A stretch of 64,000 nucleotides of DNA from Nakamurella panacisegetis. Lineage in GTDB: Bacteria > Actinomycetota > Actinomycetes > Mycobacteriales > Nakamurellaceae. The first letter of the stretch is position 1, and each line of letters begins with the position of its first letter. Under the pieces are notes generated by a model. That model did no database searches and was not told the origin of the DNA. It was given only the letters and a program-made list of their open reading frames with translations. Positions 49,744-58,572 of the stretch are shown in pieces. The stretch is taken from contig NZ_LT629710.1 in assembly GCF_900104535.1 (NCBI RefSeq), forward strand, positions 4,949,871 to 5,013,870, read 5' to 3'. A program made the translations under genes and the position numbers.

Positions 49744-51213
49744 ATGATCGCATCCCTGGTACTGGTGTTGGGCTTGATCGCGGTGGCGGCCATCGTGCTG
49801 GCCGGTCGTCGAACCAGGCAACGGAATGCGTCAGCGCCGGCGACGACCGCACCGAACGCGTCGTCTCCGAACCGGGTCGGTGGCGGCCAGCCAAGGTTGG
49901 ACGACCAGTTGGACCGGTGGGTGGCCGCCGGGCTGTTGACTTCGGCGCAGTCGGCCGCCATCCGCGCGCACGAGGCGGCGGCCGAGGCGGCGAGTTGGCA
50001 CGCGCCGGCCGAAGCGTCGGCTACCGACGACCGCGGCGCGCCGCGTGCGGTGGACCGATTCCGGGGGATGTCCTCCGTGGCCGAGGCGTTGGGGTATCTC
50101 GGCGGGGCGCTGGCCCTCGGCGGCCTCGTGTTGTCGGTTTCGCGCTATTGGCCGGACCTGGGCGTGACCGCACGCCTGGCCCTGACCGGCGGCGCGACCG
50201 TGCTGTTGTTGGTCGGTGGCGCTCTGGTGCCGCATACCGCCGTCGCGACGATGGCCCGTCTTCGGTCGGTCCTGTGGCTGGTGGCCTCGGCCGCCACGGC
50301 CGGGCTGGTCCTGGTCGCGATGCGGGACTGGGCGGGCGTCACCGCGGACCGGACGCTGATCCTGGCCGCGTCGGGAGCGGTGTCCGTCGAGAGCGGGCTG
50401 TTGTGGTGGGGACGCAACCGACCGCTTCAACAACTGGGCTTCCTCGCCGGAGGCACGTTGTTCGCCGCCGCCGCGGTGGCCGAGTTCGCCGCACCACCGG
50501 CGCCTGCCGGCCTCGCCGTCTGGACCATCGGGGCCGTCCTGGTCGCCGTCGGTCTCCGGCGCCGGATCCAGGCTCCGCGGATGACAGAAACCTTCGGTGC
50601 CGTGGCGATCCTCGTCGGTGGGGTGATGGCCTCCAACGGTTGGCCCGGTCCCGGTCTGCTCCTGCTGACCGGTTCCGCACTCGCCTTGGTGGCCGGCGCC
50701 CTGGTCCCCGGAATTGCGGCGCAACGCGAGGATCAGTTCGTCCTGGGCCTACCGGGGGCCGTCGGGACGGTGCTCGCCACCCCGGAAACGTTGTCCCACT
50801 TCGTCCAAGGTGCGGCCGTGGCGACCGGACTGGTCACCTACGTGGCGGGCCTCGCGCTGTTCTACGTCGGCGATCGCCGCCTCACCCGCCTGCCCATCGT
50901 GGTCGAGGTGGCCGGCACCGTCACCGTACTGGCGAGCCCGGCACTCACCTGGAACCAATGGCATGGTTTCGCCCCGACCTTCGGCGCCGCGACGGCCGTT
51001 GGGGTGGTGGTACTCGGCATCGTTCGGGACAAGCTGATGCTCTCGGCGGCCGGCTCGGTCGGTCTCCTGGTCAACATCCCGTGGATCATCGTCTGGTACT
51101 TCCCCGGACAGGGTCGGGTGCCACTGCTGATCGCGGTGTCCGGCGCGTTGATTCTCTGCATCGCAGTCCTCCTGGCCCGCACCGGTCACCACCGCCACCG
51201 CCCGGCGCTCTGA
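49744..51213 (+). CDS. DUF2157-like polytopic membrane protein
   Basis: This 489-aa protein has an N-terminal helix (IASLVLVLGLIAVAAIVLA) and a soluble segment with LDDQLDRWVAAGLLTSAQSAAIRAHE, the DUF2157-type start. SSVAEALGYLGGALALGGLVLSVSRYWPDLGVTARLALTGG follows, then some 12 hydrophobic helices. Function unknown. ATG 49744 (or GTG 49741) follows GGAG. It is the first backbone gene after the elements. Confidence 0.75.
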   Translation: MIASLVLVLGLIAVAAIVLAGRRTRQRNASAPATTAPNASSPNRVGGGQPRLDDQLDRWVAAGLLTSAQSAAIRAHEAAAEAASWHAPAEASATDDRGAPRAVDRFRGMSSVAEALGYLGGALALGGLVLSVSRYWPDLGVTARLALTGGATVLLLVGGALVPHTAVATMARLRSVLWLVASAATAGLVLVAMRDWAGVTADRTLILAASGAVSVESGLLWWGRNRPLQQLGFLAGGTLFAAAAVAEFAAPPAPAGLAVWTIGAVLVAVGLRRRIQAPRMTETFGAVAILVGGVMASNGWPGPGLLLLTGSALALVAGALVPGIAAQREDQFVLGLPGAVGTVLATPETLSHFVQGAAVATGLVTYVAGLALFYVGDRRLTRLPIVVEVAGTVTVLASPALTWNQWHGFAPTFGAATAVGVVVLGIVRDKLMLSAAGSVGLLVNIPWIIVWYFPGQGRVPLLIAVSGALILCIAVLLARTGHHRHRPAL

Positions 51214-51229
51214 CCCGCCCGGTCCCGGC

Positions 51230-52972
51230 TCAGGCCGACAAGCAGACCGCCGGGAGATCGAACCAGCGCAGCTGTTCGAAGTCCGTCGGCAGCGAGAGTC
51301 GGTCCAGCTCAGCCGAATCGGCGGCGGCTCGCGGACGGGCGAGGATCTCCCGTGCCTGCTGCAGATACTTCTCCAAGTCGCTCTCGGGAGCCCGATCATC
51401 CTGGTGGGGGTACCGCATCTCGCCGTCCGCGGTGTAACTGATCTGGCCCAGGCGCATCGGCGGTTCCACCGGTCCGAGACGATGGCGCCAGAGGCCGGCG
51501 CCGGGGTCGAACCGGTAGTCCGGTAGGAGTCGGCTGCCCTCGCGCGCGACCAGCCGCACCGCCTCGACGAGATAGCCGAACACCGGCTCGGAGATGAAGT
51601 AGTTGAAATTGATCCTGACCCACCCCGGCTTGATTCCCTCGCAGCCGTGGGCGATCTCGCGCTCGAACGCCCGCGAGTGGTCCAGGTCGATGCCGAGCAG
51701 GCGGTGCCCGTACGGCCCGGCGCAGGAGCAGCCGCCGCGCGACTGGATCCCGAACAGGTCGTTGAGCAGGGACACCACGAAGTTGTGATGCAGGTACCGG
51801 CTTTGCGACCCGCGAACCACGAACGAGACGATCGAGAGCCGATCGGCGTCGAGGTTGCCCAGGATCTCGATGTTCGGCTCCTGCTGCCAGGCCGCGATGG
51901 CCCGCCGCAGGAAGTGATCCTCGTGGGCGCGGATCACCGTGACACCGACCGCCTGCTTGAGCTGGAACACCAACCCGGCCCTGATCGACTCGACAATGGC
52001 CGGCGTGCCGCCTTCCTCCCGCTGGGCCGGGTCGGTGAGGTACCGGTGATCGGTCGGGTTGACATAGGCCACGGTGCCCCCACCAGGCACGTCCGGAACG
52101 CGATTGCGGAGCAGTTCGCGCCGGACGACCAGCACCCCTGGAGTGCTCGGACCGCCGATGAACTTGTGTGGACTGAGGAAGATCGCATCCTTGTACGCCA
52201 ACGGATCCGAACCCGCGGGGCCGTACATCTCGATGTCGATGTACGGCGCCGCGGCGGCGAAATCCCAGAACGACAGGGCGCCGTGTTCATGAAGGAGCCG
52301 CGAGATGCCGTGCGTGTCACTGACAATGCCGGTCACATTGCTGGCGGCGGAGAACGACCCGATCTTCAAGGGTCGGGCCGCGTGACGAACCAGCTCCGCT
52401 TCCAGGATCCGGACGTCGATGTGACCATCGGCGTCCTGCGGGATCACCACCACGTCGGCGATCGTCTCGCGCCAGGGCAGCTCATTGGAATGGTGCTCGA
52501 AGGGGCCGATGAAGACGACCGGCCGCTCCTGCACCGGAATGGCCGCACTGAGCTGGTAGCGATCCTCGAGGGCGGCCGGGATCCGCAACCCGAGGATGCC
52601 GACCAGCTTGTCGATGGCGCCGGTGCAACCCGAACCGGCGAAGATGACGACCGTCTCGGCATCGCCACCCACCGCGTCGGAGATGATCGATCGGGCGTCC
52701 TCGCGGAGTCTGGTGGTCTGCAGTCCGGTCCCACTGGACTCGGTGTGGGTGTTGGCGTACCGCGGCAGCACCTCGTCCCGCACGAAGTCCTCGATGAACG
52801 ACAACGCCCGGCCGGACGCGGTGTAGTCGGCATAGGTGACGCGCCGCGGCCCGTACGGGCCCGGCATCACCTGATCGTCGCCGATCACCGACTCCCGGAT
52901 GCGCCGGAGCAGCGGGGTGTCGCACGGGATGGTCTCGTCCACCTCCCAGACCCTAGTCGCCAAGGGGCCCAT
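51230..52972 (-). CDS. Class V aminotransferase-fold PLP enzyme (cysteine desulfurase/lyase-like)
   Basis: This 580-aa protein has YADYTASGRALSFIEDFVRDEVLPRYANTHTESSGTG near the N-terminus, FAGSGCTGAIDKL, and FEHHSNELPWRE. It also has SFSAASNVTGIVSDTHGI, HGALSFWDFAAAAPYIDI and the PLP-lysine motif FLSPHKFIGGP (K270). A Cys-rich loop SRGGCSCAGPYGHRLLGID sits in the place of the catalytic-loop Cys of desulfurases. It is longer than SufS/IscS (about 400 aa). Start 52972 (MGPLATRVWEV) follows the small Cys protein gene by 17 bp. It is probably under a CsoR-type operator at 53204. Sulfur mobilisation is inferred. Confidence 0.82.
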   Translation of the reverse strand: MGPLATRVWEVDETIPCDTPLLRRIRESVIGDDQVMPGPYGPRRVTYADYTASGRALSFIEDFVRDEVLPRYANTHTESSGTGLQTTRLREDARSIISDAVGGDAETVVIFAGSGCTGAIDKLVGILGLRIPAALEDRYQLSAAIPVQERPVVFIGPFEHHSNELPWRETIADVVVIPQDADGHIDVRILEAELVRHAARPLKIGSFSAASNVTGIVSDTHGISRLLHEHGALSFWDFAAAAPYIDIEMYGPAGSDPLAYKDAIFLSPHKFIGGPSTPGVLVVRRELLRNRVPDVPGGGTVAYVNPTDHRYLTDPAQREEGGTPAIVESIRAGLVFQLKQAVGVTVIRAHEDHFLRRAIAAWQQEPNIEILGNLDADRLSIVSFVVRGSQSRYLHHNFVVSLLNDLFGIQSRGGCSCAGPYGHRLLGIDLDHSRAFEREIAHGCEGIKPGWVRINFNYFISEPVFGYLVEAVRLVAREGSRLLPDYRFDPGAGLWRHRLGPVEPPMRLGQISYTADGEMRYPHQDDRAPESDLEKYLQQAREILARPRAAADSAELDRLSLPTDFEQLRWFDLPAVCLSA

Positions 52973-52989
52973 CGACCCGGGTCGCCGAC

Positions 52990-53160
52990 TCAGCGACCGA
53001 ACATCTTGGCGAAGAATCCCCCGCCCGAGGTGCTCGGCTCCGATGCGTGTCCGGGACAGCGCTCGGCGCGGGGCACACCGCGCATGACGGCATCGACGTG
53101 CTGGCCGCAGCCGGCCCAGGTGGTCTTGCCGCACTGGCGGCAGTTCACTGCTCGGCACAT
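52990..53160 (-). CDS. Small Cys-rich protein
   Basis: This 56-aa protein has N-terminal cysteines CRAVNCRQCGKTTWAGCGQHVDAVM, then CPGH, and a C-terminal GGGFFAKMFGR. The C-x2-C and C-x2-H spacing suggests metal binding. Start ATG 53160 has AGGAG 8-9 bp upstream. Such short proteins commonly accompany CsoR-type genes in actinobacteria. It is the first gene of an operon with the PLP enzyme, with an operator 44 bp upstream. Confidence 0.75.
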   Translation of the reverse strand: MCRAVNCRQCGKTTWAGCGQHVDAVMRGVPRAERCPGHASEPSTSGGGFFAKMFGR

Positions 53161-53203
53161 GTTTGTCACTCCTGGAGGACGAAGGGTCGGTTCCCGTTCG
53201 ACT

Positions 53204-53219
53204 ATACCCCCTGGGGTAT
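53204..53219. promoter_or_regulatory. CsoR-type operator 1
   Basis: ATACCCCCTGGGGTAT is a palindrome of the form ATACCCC-N2-GGGGTAT, the known CsoR-family site. It lies upstream of the small Cys protein/PLP-enzyme operon on the minus strand. Confidence 0.85.
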
Positions 53220-53269
53220 CCGGCGGCCGTCGTGCGAGCAACGGAACAATCCGGGAATCGGCCCGTTGT

Positions 53270-53285
53270 ATACCCGTAGGGGTAT
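53270..53285. promoter_or_regulatory. CsoR-type operator 2
   Basis: ATACCCGTAGGGGTAT, a slightly imperfect version of the same palindrome, lies about 160 bp upstream of the CsoR-family gene, consistent with autoregulation. Confidence 0.82.
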
Positions 53286-53442
53286 CGTTCGAGGTCAGGT
53301 CGAAGAGCGGCCCGGGATCACGAGAACTGCGTCCATCGGTACCTTCGACCGGGCGTACCGAGATCGGGCTCCGGCGCCGAGACTGCCGCCACCGGTAGCG
53401 TTTCCACATTCACGCCCAGCATTTTCCCAGAGGAGAGCCACC

Positions 53443-53709
53443 ATGGTCGAACTCGACCCGAGCAAGATGACCGCTGTCGTGAATCGACTACGCCGTGCCC
53501 AAGGACAGATCGGCGGCGTCCTGAAGATGATCGAGGAGGGCCGGGAATGCCAGGACATCGTGGCCCAACTCGCGGCCGTCAGCCGCGCCGTCGACCGGGC
53601 CGGTTTCGCGGTCGTGGCCACCGGTCTCAAGCAGTGCCTGCTGGAATCCGGGGGTCAGGAAACCATCGACACGGCGGCCATGGAGAAGATGTTCCTCTCG
53701 CTGGCCTGA
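53443..53709 (+). CDS. CsoR/RcnR-family repressor lacking the copper His ligand (CstR-like)
   Basis: This 88-aa all-helical protein has NRLRRAQGQIGGVLKMIEEGRECQDIVAQLAAVSRAVDRAGFAVVATGLKQCLLESG. Cys36 and Cys65 match the two conserved Cys of the family. Position 61, His in copper-sensing CsoR of Mycobacterium tuberculosis, is Gly here. Loss of the His with both Cys kept is the pattern of CstR, which senses persulfides by forming inter-Cys polysulfide bridges. The neighbouring persulfide dioxygenase and three operators fit that role. ATG 53443 follows AGGAGAG. Confidence 0.88.
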   Translation: MVELDPSKMTAVVNRLRRAQGQIGGVLKMIEEGRECQDIVAQLAAVSRAVDRAGFAVVATGLKQCLLESGGQETIDTAAMEKMFLSLA

Positions 53710-53732
53710 GCGCCGATCTCGGGGCCGGGACC

Positions 53733-53763
53733 AACCGGCTGGTGGATTGCCCACCGGCCGGTT
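53733..53763. terminator. Bidirectional terminator between cstR-like and persulfide dioxygenase genes
   Basis: A 13-bp stem (arms 53733-53745 and 53751-53763, one G-T pair) with a 5-nt loop lies between the two convergent stops. Confidence 0.75.
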
Positions 53764-53769
53764 GAGCGC

Positions 53770-55125
53770 TCAGCGCGCGGTCATGGGTAGTCCGACCTGG
53801 CCGGCGTAGTCGAAGGAGTCGTCGACCGCCACGACCTGGATGCCGTGCGCGGCCAGGATGGACGCGGCGATGGAGGCGCGGTAGCCGCCGGCGCAATGCA
53901 CCCACACCTCGCCCGCCGGAACCTCAGCCAGACGCCCCAGCAACTCGTGCAACGGGATACCCACCGCACCCTGGATATGGGACCTGTCCCACTCGGCCCG
54001 GCGCCGCACATCCAGGATCGTCACCGGGCGGTGATGACGGACCTGGACCAGATCGGCGAACGTCGCCCGCTCGATCCGGCCCAACGAATCGTCCGTCCAC
54101 TCCGCCGGCCCGCCGACGGCTGCCGCCGCCGGCCGATCGATCCCGATCCGCACCAACTCCCGCTGCGCCTGCGCCACCTGCTCCGCGCTCTCACCCAACA
54201 ACGTCAACGGCGTACCCCACGGAAACAGCCACCCCAGATACGTCGCGAACTGCCCGTCCAAACCGAAATTGAACGTGCCCCGCACGTGCCCGGCCGCAAA
54301 CGCCGTCCGCGACCGCAGATCCACCAACCACTCCCCGGCCTCCAACCGGGCGCGCAACTGCGCCTTGTCGGCCGGCTCCGGCGCCGACAGATCAGGCGCC
54401 CCCGGCCCCGCCGCGTTGGCCGGACCCATCCGCGCGTAGTACGCCGGCCACGCGTCCAACCCACCCAACAACTCGTCGACCCAGGCCTGCTCGGCCATCG
54501 TCAACGCCGGATTCATCCGCTTCTCCTGCCCGATGGTCGACGCCGTGGCCTCGGACTGCGTCGCCGAACAGAAACTGCCGAACCCGTGGGTGGGCAACAC
54601 CTGCGCCGCATCCGGCAACGACTCGGCCAGCCGATGCGCCGACGCGTACTGATGGTGCACCAGAGCATGCGTGTGATCCGGACCCAACAGATCCGGCCGC
54701 CCGGTCGACCCGAACAGCAACGACCCGCCGGAGAACACCCCGACCTGCTCCCCCTCCGCCGACAGCACATACGACAGATGCGTGAACGTGTGACCCGGCG
54801 TCGCCATCACCTCGACTCGCATCGACGGACCGACCTCCACCACCTGGCCGTCCACCACCGGCACCCGATCAAAGGCCACCTCATCAGCGGCATTGACGTG
54901 ATACGCCGCCCCCGTCACCCGAGCCAACGCCAAACCCCCGGTCACGTAGTCGTTGTGCAGATGCGTCTCGAACACGTGAGTGATCCGCACACCCGCCGCC
55001 GACGCCAACTCCAACACCCGATCGATGTCACGCTGCGGATCCACCACCAACGCCACCCGACCGTCATGCACCAGATAACTGCGATCCCCCAACGTCGGGG
55101 TATCGATCGGAACAATGGCCACCAT
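53770..55125 (-). CDS. Persulfide dioxygenase-rhodanese fusion (MBL fold plus two rhodanese domains)
   Basis: This 451-aa protein has an N-terminal ETHE1-like MBL domain (SYLVHDGRVALVVDPQRDIDRVLELA, iron-binding ETHLHNDYVTGGLALARVT, and MATPGHTFTHLSYVL). A first rhodanese domain without a catalytic Cys follows (WLVDLRSRTAFAAGHVRGTFNFG), then a second with the active loop VHCAGGYRAS. It oxidises glutathione or low-molecular-weight persulfide to sulfite, with sulfur transfer by the rhodanese. It is comparable to CstB of the Staphylococcus sulfide operon. Start 55125 (MVAIVPID). A CsoR-type operator lies 90 bp upstream. Confidence 0.9.
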   Translation of the reverse strand: MVAIVPIDTPTLGDRSYLVHDGRVALVVDPQRDIDRVLELASAAGVRITHVFETHLHNDYVTGGLALARVTGAAYHVNAADEVAFDRVPVVDGQVVEVGPSMRVEVMATPGHTFTHLSYVLSAEGEQVGVFSGGSLLFGSTGRPDLLGPDHTHALVHHQYASAHRLAESLPDAAQVLPTHGFGSFCSATQSEATASTIGQEKRMNPALTMAEQAWVDELLGGLDAWPAYYARMGPANAAGPGAPDLSAPEPADKAQLRARLEAGEWLVDLRSRTAFAAGHVRGTFNFGLDGQFATYLGWLFPWGTPLTLLGESAEQVAQAQRELVRIGIDRPAAAAVGGPAEWTDDSLGRIERATFADLVQVRHHRPVTILDVRRRAEWDRSHIQGAVGIPLHELLGRLAEVPAGEVWVHCAGGYRASIAASILAAHGIQVVAVDDSFDYAGQVGLPMTAR

Positions 55126-55214
55126 CGGTGAGAGTCCTCTCGGAAGTTGCTTCTCAGGCCCGGTCCTGAGTCCGGCAAGGCGTGCTGGTTCAGGACCGAC
55201 CGTCATTCGACGGT

Positions 55215-55230
55215 ATACCCCAGGGGGTAT
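55215..55230. promoter_or_regulatory. CsoR-type operator 3
   Basis: ATACCCCAGGGGGTAT lies upstream of the persulfide dioxygenase-rhodanese gene, the third copy of the palindrome within 2.1 kb. It links that gene to the same repressor. Confidence 0.85.
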
Positions 55231-55363
55231 CTAGTCAGTCCAACCGTTTGCCCTGCCGAGGCATTCCATCGGCGGCACGAGCCCGCGGGTGATCACGACC
55301 GGGCCGAGAGAGGTGGTGCGGCACTCTCGGCCCCGGCGGTCACGCCGGTCGAGTGCAACCGGA

Positions 55364-57682
55364 TCAGGAGGGCCCGGCATGGGTGGAAACGAGCGTGATG
55401 GCGCCCTCGTCCTCCTGCGCGTTGTGCAGCCGGAGGATCGCGTACAGCCCGTAGAGCAACCGCCGCAGCTCCACCACGTCACCTCCGGCGGCGTCGGTCG
55501 CTTCGGTTCCGGTCACGAGCCGGTGCAGACGGTTGATCTGGTGCTCGATCTCGGCGTGGGTCCGACTCAGCCCGGCCGTGCTGTCCGACCCGCCGAGTGC
55601 CCGGGCCACGAGCGGGACCAACTCCTGCTCGTCGGCGCGTTCGTGCGGGAGCAGTTCGGCCTCCAGCCGGTGCAGCAGGGCGCGGACCGGGGCCAGGTCG
55701 GCATTGTCGTCCGACAGGCCGTCGGCCACGGTGCAGACAAGTTCCACCACCGGTAGGACGGCTTCGTGTTGAGCGCGCAGGGTCGCCGCCGTTGCCACCT
55801 CGGCGCCGCTGAGCGGTGCTCGCTGTCCACGGGCCGGCAGCACCGCACGCAGTGCGATGACGATGGCCAGGACGTCGATGCCTTCCTGGAGGACGGCACC
55901 GACCGCCGGCACGAGCAGGCCGGCCGCGGCCATGGCCATCGCGACCAGGGACAGGCCCATACCGGTGAGCACCGCCTGCAGCGCAATGCCCTTGGAACGC
56001 CGGGCGATCAGGATCGCCGCCGCGATGGCGTCGATGCGATCCACGGTGAGCACGACGTCCGCCGCTTCGGAGGACGCGGTCGAACCCCGGGCGGCCAACG
56101 CCACTCCCGCTCCGGCCGCCGCCAGTGCGGGCGCGTCGTTGATGCCGTCGCCGACCATGATCGTCCGCGCGGCGACCGACTCCCGTCCGATCGCGGCCAG
56201 CTTCTGGGCGGGATCGCAGTCGGACAGCACCTCGTCCACGCCCACGATGCGGCCCACCATCTCGGCGACATCGCGCCGGTCCCCGGTGAGCAGCACGACC
56301 CGGGAGATGCCGGCCTCGCGTAGGGCGCGGAGCATCCGGGGGGCGTCCGGACGGATCGGATCCTCCAGCAGCACCGCCCCCGCCGCCTGGTCGTCAACGG
56401 CCACGAAGACAGCGAGGGCGCTGTCGATCTCGGCCCGCCGTTGCGCCCGGCGAGCCCAGTCCGGGGTGTCGTCCCCGAGGATCCACGCCGCCTTACCGAT
56501 GCGGATCCGATGCCCGTCCACCCGTCCCTGCAGGCCGTATCCGTGGACCTCACTCACGTCGTCCGGTGCGGACAGCGGTAGCCGGCGGCGGGCGGCGGCG
56601 GAGACGATCGCACCGGCCAGAACGTGGGGCGACACCTGATCCAGCGAGGCGGCCAGCCGCAGCAACTCGTCGGCCTCCAGATCGGACCGGGTGAGGACGT
56701 CGGCGACCTCGGGACGGCCCTGGGTCAGCGTTCCGGTCTTGTCGAACAACATGACCTGCCCGGCGGCCAGTTTCTCCAGGGCCCCGCCGCCCTTGATGAC
56801 CACGCCGACCCCGGCCGCCCGCGACAAGCCCGACATGATCGCGATCGGCGCGGCCAGCAACAACGGGCACGGGGTGGCCACCACCAGCACGGCGACGGCA
56901 CGGACTGCATCGCCGCTGGCCAGCCAGGCTCCGCCGGCCAGGGCCAGGGTGAGCGGCACGAAGTAGAGGGCGAACCGGTCCGCCGTGCGGACGAACGGGG
57001 CCGAGGACGCCTGGGCCGCTTCGACCAGGCGCACCACTCCGGCGTAGGTGGATTCGGCGGCCGTCGCGGTGGTGACCAGGTCGAACCCCGGGCCGGCGTT
57101 CACCACCCCGCTCCGGACGTCGTCGCCGCTCTGCCGCTCCACCGGCAACGGTTCACCGGTCAGGGCCGACTCATCCAGCACCGCCGGACCGAGCAGCCGA
57201 CCGTCGACGGGGACGATCTCGCCGCTGCCGACCATCAGGCGATCGCCGAGGGCAACCTGCGCGACCGGGATCTCACGGATGCTGTCCAGCTGCCGGAGGC
57301 GGGCCGTCTGCGGAGCGCGGGCCACCAGCAGGCTCAGTTCGCGGCGGGCCCGCGCCCCGGCCCGCGCCTCCAGCAGCGCGCCACTGGCGAGCATGACCGC
57401 GATCATCGCTCCCGCGAACGGTTCGCCGACGACCAGGGCGCCGCCGAGCGCCAGCAGCGCGATCACGTCCACGCTGGGCTGCCGCCTCAACAGGGCCCTC
57501 GCCGTCGACGTCACCGAGAAGACCAGACCGATGACGGTGGCGGCAATCCACAGGCCATCGGCCGCGCCGGTGGCCCGCGCCACCCGCGCCGCGAGTCCGG
57601 CTCCCAGCAGAGCCGCCGACACGCCGAACAGCCACGGCTCGAGATTCGCCTTGAGGTACTTCACCAGTCCAGCCCGGGTCAC
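55364..57682 (-). CDS. P1B-5-type metal-transporting ATPase with C-terminal hemerythrin domain
   Basis: The protein has about 772 aa from GTG 57682 (795 from ATG 57751; neither start has a strong Shine-Dalgarno sequence). It carries the membrane motif VVATPCPLLLAAPIAI (TPC type), the phosphorylation site FDKTGTLTQG, TGES-like DESALTGEPLPV, a nucleotide-binding HVLAGAIV (HP region as PHV), and hinge GDGINDAPAL. The last 130 residues have hemerythrin-type His/Glu/Asp spacing: LRAQHEAVLPVVE, LLPHERADEQEL, THAEIEHQINRLH and LHNAQEDE. P1B-5 ATPases with a hemerythrin-like tail are known; they export iron/nickel-type metals, probably responding to iron or oxygen. No N-terminal metal domain. 119 bp after the cupredoxin gene. 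Confidence 0.87.
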   Translation of the reverse strand: MTRAGLVKYLKANLEPWLFGVSAALLGAGLAARVARATGAADGLWIAATVIGLVFSVTSTARALLRRQPSVDVIALLALGGALVVGEPFAGAMIAVMLASGALLEARAGARARRELSLLVARAPQTARLRQLDSIREIPVAQVALGDRLMVGSGEIVPVDGRLLGPAVLDESALTGEPLPVERQSGDDVRSGVVNAGPGFDLVTTATAAESTYAGVVRLVEAAQASSAPFVRTADRFALYFVPLTLALAGGAWLASGDAVRAVAVLVVATPCPLLLAAPIAIMSGLSRAAGVGVVIKGGGALEKLAAGQVMLFDKTGTLTQGRPEVADVLTRSDLEADELLRLAASLDQVSPHVLAGAIVSAAARRRLPLSAPDDVSEVHGYGLQGRVDGHRIRIGKAAWILGDDTPDWARRAQRRAEIDSALAVFVAVDDQAAGAVLLEDPIRPDAPRMLRALREAGISRVVLLTGDRRDVAEMVGRIVGVDEVLSDCDPAQKLAAIGRESVAARTIMVGDGINDAPALAAAGAGVALAARGSTASSEAADVVLTVDRIDAIAAAILIARRSKGIALQAVLTGMGLSLVAMAMAAAGLLVPAVGAVLQEGIDVLAIVIALRAVLPARGQRAPLSGAEVATAATLRAQHEAVLPVVELVCTVADGLSDDNADLAPVRALLHRLEAELLPHERADEQELVPLVARALGGSDSTAGLSRTHAEIEHQINRLHRLVTGTEATDAAGGDVVELRRLLYGLYAILRLHNAQEDEGAITLVSTHAGPS

Positions 57683-57801
57683 CCACCCATCCTGCGGGCC
57701 GCCCCGGCCGGAACCAGGGTCGAACGGCCCCACCTGGCGAACCGGACCCATCAACGAGATCCATCGACAACGCCCGGATCGGCCCTCGGGCGCGGGGGCT
57801 C

Positions 57802-58428
57802 TCAGCCCACCGTGAACTCCTGGTACATCCCGGCCGAGTAGTGATTCTGCAGATTGCACAGCAGTTCGTAACGCCCGGGAGCCAGCATCAGGGTGACCCA
57901 GCCGACCTGGCCCGCGCCGATCCCCTCGCCCGACCCAGCCGCGCAACCGTTCGAAGCCTCGCCCCGGCTGCCGGTCTCGTCGACCTTGCCGTCGGACCCG
58001 ACGCTCCGCTGACCGGCGGCGGCTCCCGCGGCCAGGGGCAGGATCACCAACTCGTGGGTGCGCCATCCCATGTTCTGCGCCACGAAACTGACCTGGCCGG
58101 CGGCGACCGTGGACGGGCGAGCGCGGAGCATCATGTGAGAGCCCACCGGGGCGATGCCACCCATCATGCGGGTCATGCCCATGTCGGCCAACGTCACGTC
58201 CACCCGATGGCCGGGCAACGAGGCCGGGGCGGAGCACGTCAACCGGGAGAACACGTAGCCCCGTTCCTGACCCATCATTCCTGGCCCCATCGCCGCTCCG
58301 GTCGACGTGGATGCGTTCATCGACCGGCCGGCCGGTGCTCCGACCGTGCAGCCAGCCGCAGCCCCGAGCAGGGCCACCAGGGCCACCAGGACCGCCGGGC
58401 CCGCCCCGCGATTCCGCGTTGTGCGCAC
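57802..58428 (-). CDS. Cupredoxin-like copper-binding lipoprotein
   Basis: This 208-aa protein has a lipoprotein signal (VALVALLGAAAGC) and Met/Gly-rich segments (GAAMGPGMMGQ). A type-1 copper site is visible: His in NMGWRTHELVILPL and the cluster LLCNLQNHYSAGMYQEFTV (Cys, His, Met). Resembles sulfocyanin-type cupredoxins. It is exported, anchored outside the membrane, and probably transfers electrons or holds copper. Upstream of and co-oriented with the P1B-5 ATPase. Confidence 0.8.
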   Translation of the reverse strand: MRTTRNRGAGPAVLVALVALLGAAAGCTVGAPAGRSMNASTSTGAAMGPGMMGQERGYVFSRLTCSAPASLPGHRVDVTLADMGMTRMMGGIAPVGSHMMLRARPSTVAAGQVSFVAQNMGWRTHELVILPLAAGAAAGQRSVGSDGKVDETGSRGEASNGCAAGSGEGIGAGQVGWVTLMLAPGRYELLCNLQNHYSAGMYQEFTVG

Positions 58429-58572
58429 TCACCGAGTGCACCATCCGCCGATCCGAAGTCACAAGGCGTACAAGACCTCTCCCGTCCGGTCATCGGTCCT
58501 CACCCACCGATGACCTTCGACTCTTGTCCCAGGCAGATGATCCGCCGCCCCGGGTCGTGCACACTTGCGATC

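Noticed and set aside
53443..53709. Naming the regulator CsoR with copper as ligand
   Set aside because: The His of the Cys-His-Cys copper site is Gly here, and the neighbouring genes are for persulfide handling.
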